A program made the position numbers and the translations under genes. Shown here piece by piece: positions 63,550-64,000 of a stretch of 64,000 bases of DNA; positions within the stretch are counted from its first letter, which is position 1; each line of letters starts with the position of its first letter. The notes below the pieces were generated by a model, which saw only the letters and a program-made list of their open reading frames with translations, was not told the DNA's origin and did not search any database. Location: NCBI GenBank assembly GCA_900114405.1, contig FOSY01000018.1:1-64000 (forward strand), read 5' to 3'. This DNA is from Lachnospiraceae bacterium KH1T2. Lineage in GTDB: Bacteria > Bacillota > Clostridia > Lachnospirales > Lachnospiraceae.

Positions 63550-64000
63550 TTAGTCAATAGTTTCGATTTTCCTAACGATGTTTGTTCCTTCAAAGAATTT
63601 GAACTTTACCTTCCTGTTCATATTTGACATTCTCCAAATATTAAAAAATTCTCCATCTTTGACATAAATATAATATTTACAAATTTGAGGGGTATTCTCA
63701 ACAATCGACAACTCTATGCAATCACGATCACGATACTGTATTTTCTTAAGTTTTGCATAGGCATTTTCAATCATAATAGTATCTACTATTTTACCCGTCT
63801 TACTAATACATTTTGCATCTTTAGTCTTCTTTACATCAAATGAATATTTTAAGGATTTTATCATATCTTTATAATCTTCTACTATATAAAATATAACTGA
63901 CCAGCCTAAAAAAATCCCCATTCTGTCATACCCTGAAATCTGAGCATATACACACACCAATGCAGCTACTATAAAAAATGTAACTTCAGCAATTCCTCCA
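63550..64000 (-). CDS. membrane protein paralogue of the gene at 1537-2511, partial
   Basis: The frame is open to the window end, so the 5' part lies outside. The visible about 149 residues begin GGIAEVTFFIVAALVCVYAQISGYD and end EGTNIVRKIETID. They align with the C-terminal half of the 324-residue protein at 1537-2511 through the last helices and the soluble tail, with about half or more of residues identical. Two recent copies at opposite ends of a 64-kb window suggest duplication or spread of an accessory gene family. Function is unknown. Confidence 0.75.
   Translation of the reverse strand, partial: GGIAEVTFFIVAALVCVYAQISGYDRMGIFLGWSVIFYIVEDYKDMIKSLKYSFDVKKTKDAKCISKTGKIVDTIMIENAYAKLKKIQYRDRDCIELSIVENTPQICKYYIYVKDGEFFNIWRMSNMNRKVKFKFFEGTNIVRKIETID

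Noticed and set aside
1..64000. CRISPR array or Cas genes
   Set aside because: No regularly spaced direct repeats and no Cas-type proteins were seen. The only multi-copy repeat is the palindrome at 3.4 and 63.5 kb.

Overview
The window looks like a chromosomal segment from an anaerobic Firmicute, most likely a Lachnospiraceae/Clostridia member. Reasons: moderately low GC, strong AGGAGG-type ribosome binding sites, VSGD-type repeats and Ig-like C-terminal modules in a secreted protein, an archaeal/eukaryal-type ProRS, THF and lysine riboswitches, and several c-di-GMP proteins. No species name can be supported from sequence alone. About 60 genes are present, most on the minus strand.

Layout. 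1-4.2 kb is an AT-rich accessory island. It holds a divergent TnpB (cut by the window edge), a 5'-rearranged IS200/IS605 TnpA, small unknown genes that resemble orphan immunity genes, a decayed Rhs-core-like fragment and a long palindromic repeat. 4.4-9.4 kb has an FGGY sugar kinase, a secreted papain-fold protein without its catalytic Cys, and SRP RNA. 9.4-15.3 kb is a minus-strand run: metG, alpha/beta hydrolase, DUF1002 protein, GNAT, HD-GYP. 15.5-18.1 kb is a plus-strand folate operon (THF riboswitch, folT, folC, trmL). 18.1-20.8 kb holds pepT, purC and a 2x[4Fe-4S] ferredoxin. 20.8-29.2 kb is a tight seven-gene minus-strand operon: VanW protein, AIR-synthase-like protein, Lrp regulator, aminotransferase, sensor kinase, polytopic membrane protein, D-Ala-D-Ala ligase.

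29.2-43.3 kb contains a 34-residue membrane peptide, nth, a glycogen debranching enzyme, a DHH phosphoesterase, the proS-ackA-cca-PEGA lipoprotein cluster, RluA-type synthase, an NYN/LOTUS protein and a two-component system. 43.4-47 kb encodes a probable S-inosylhomocysteine route (SAH deaminase, a HxExK-type SAH hydrolase homologue) plus a TIM-barrel isomerase. 47.2-51.8 kb is a potassium operon in which a shortened KdpD and a KdpE are joined to KtrAB instead of Kdp. 51.9-54.6 kb is a lysine-riboswitch-controlled amino-acid ABC transporter. 54.7-62.4 kb has a seven-domain c-di-GMP protein, pgi, a membrane diguanylate cyclase and a coiled-coil protein. 62.6-64 kb returns to AT-rich accessory DNA: an unknown gene, a toxin-tail-like fragment, a second copy of the repeat and a second, edge-truncated copy of the membrane-protein gene seen at 1.5-2.5 kb.

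The most interesting points are the two matching accessory islands that flank ordinary housekeeping DNA, the SIH-type methyl-cycle pair, the Kdp-to-Ktr rewiring, the Cys-less papain fold, and the palindrome at the start of the ferredoxin transcript. No CRISPR array, tRNA, rRNA or intact prophage was seen.
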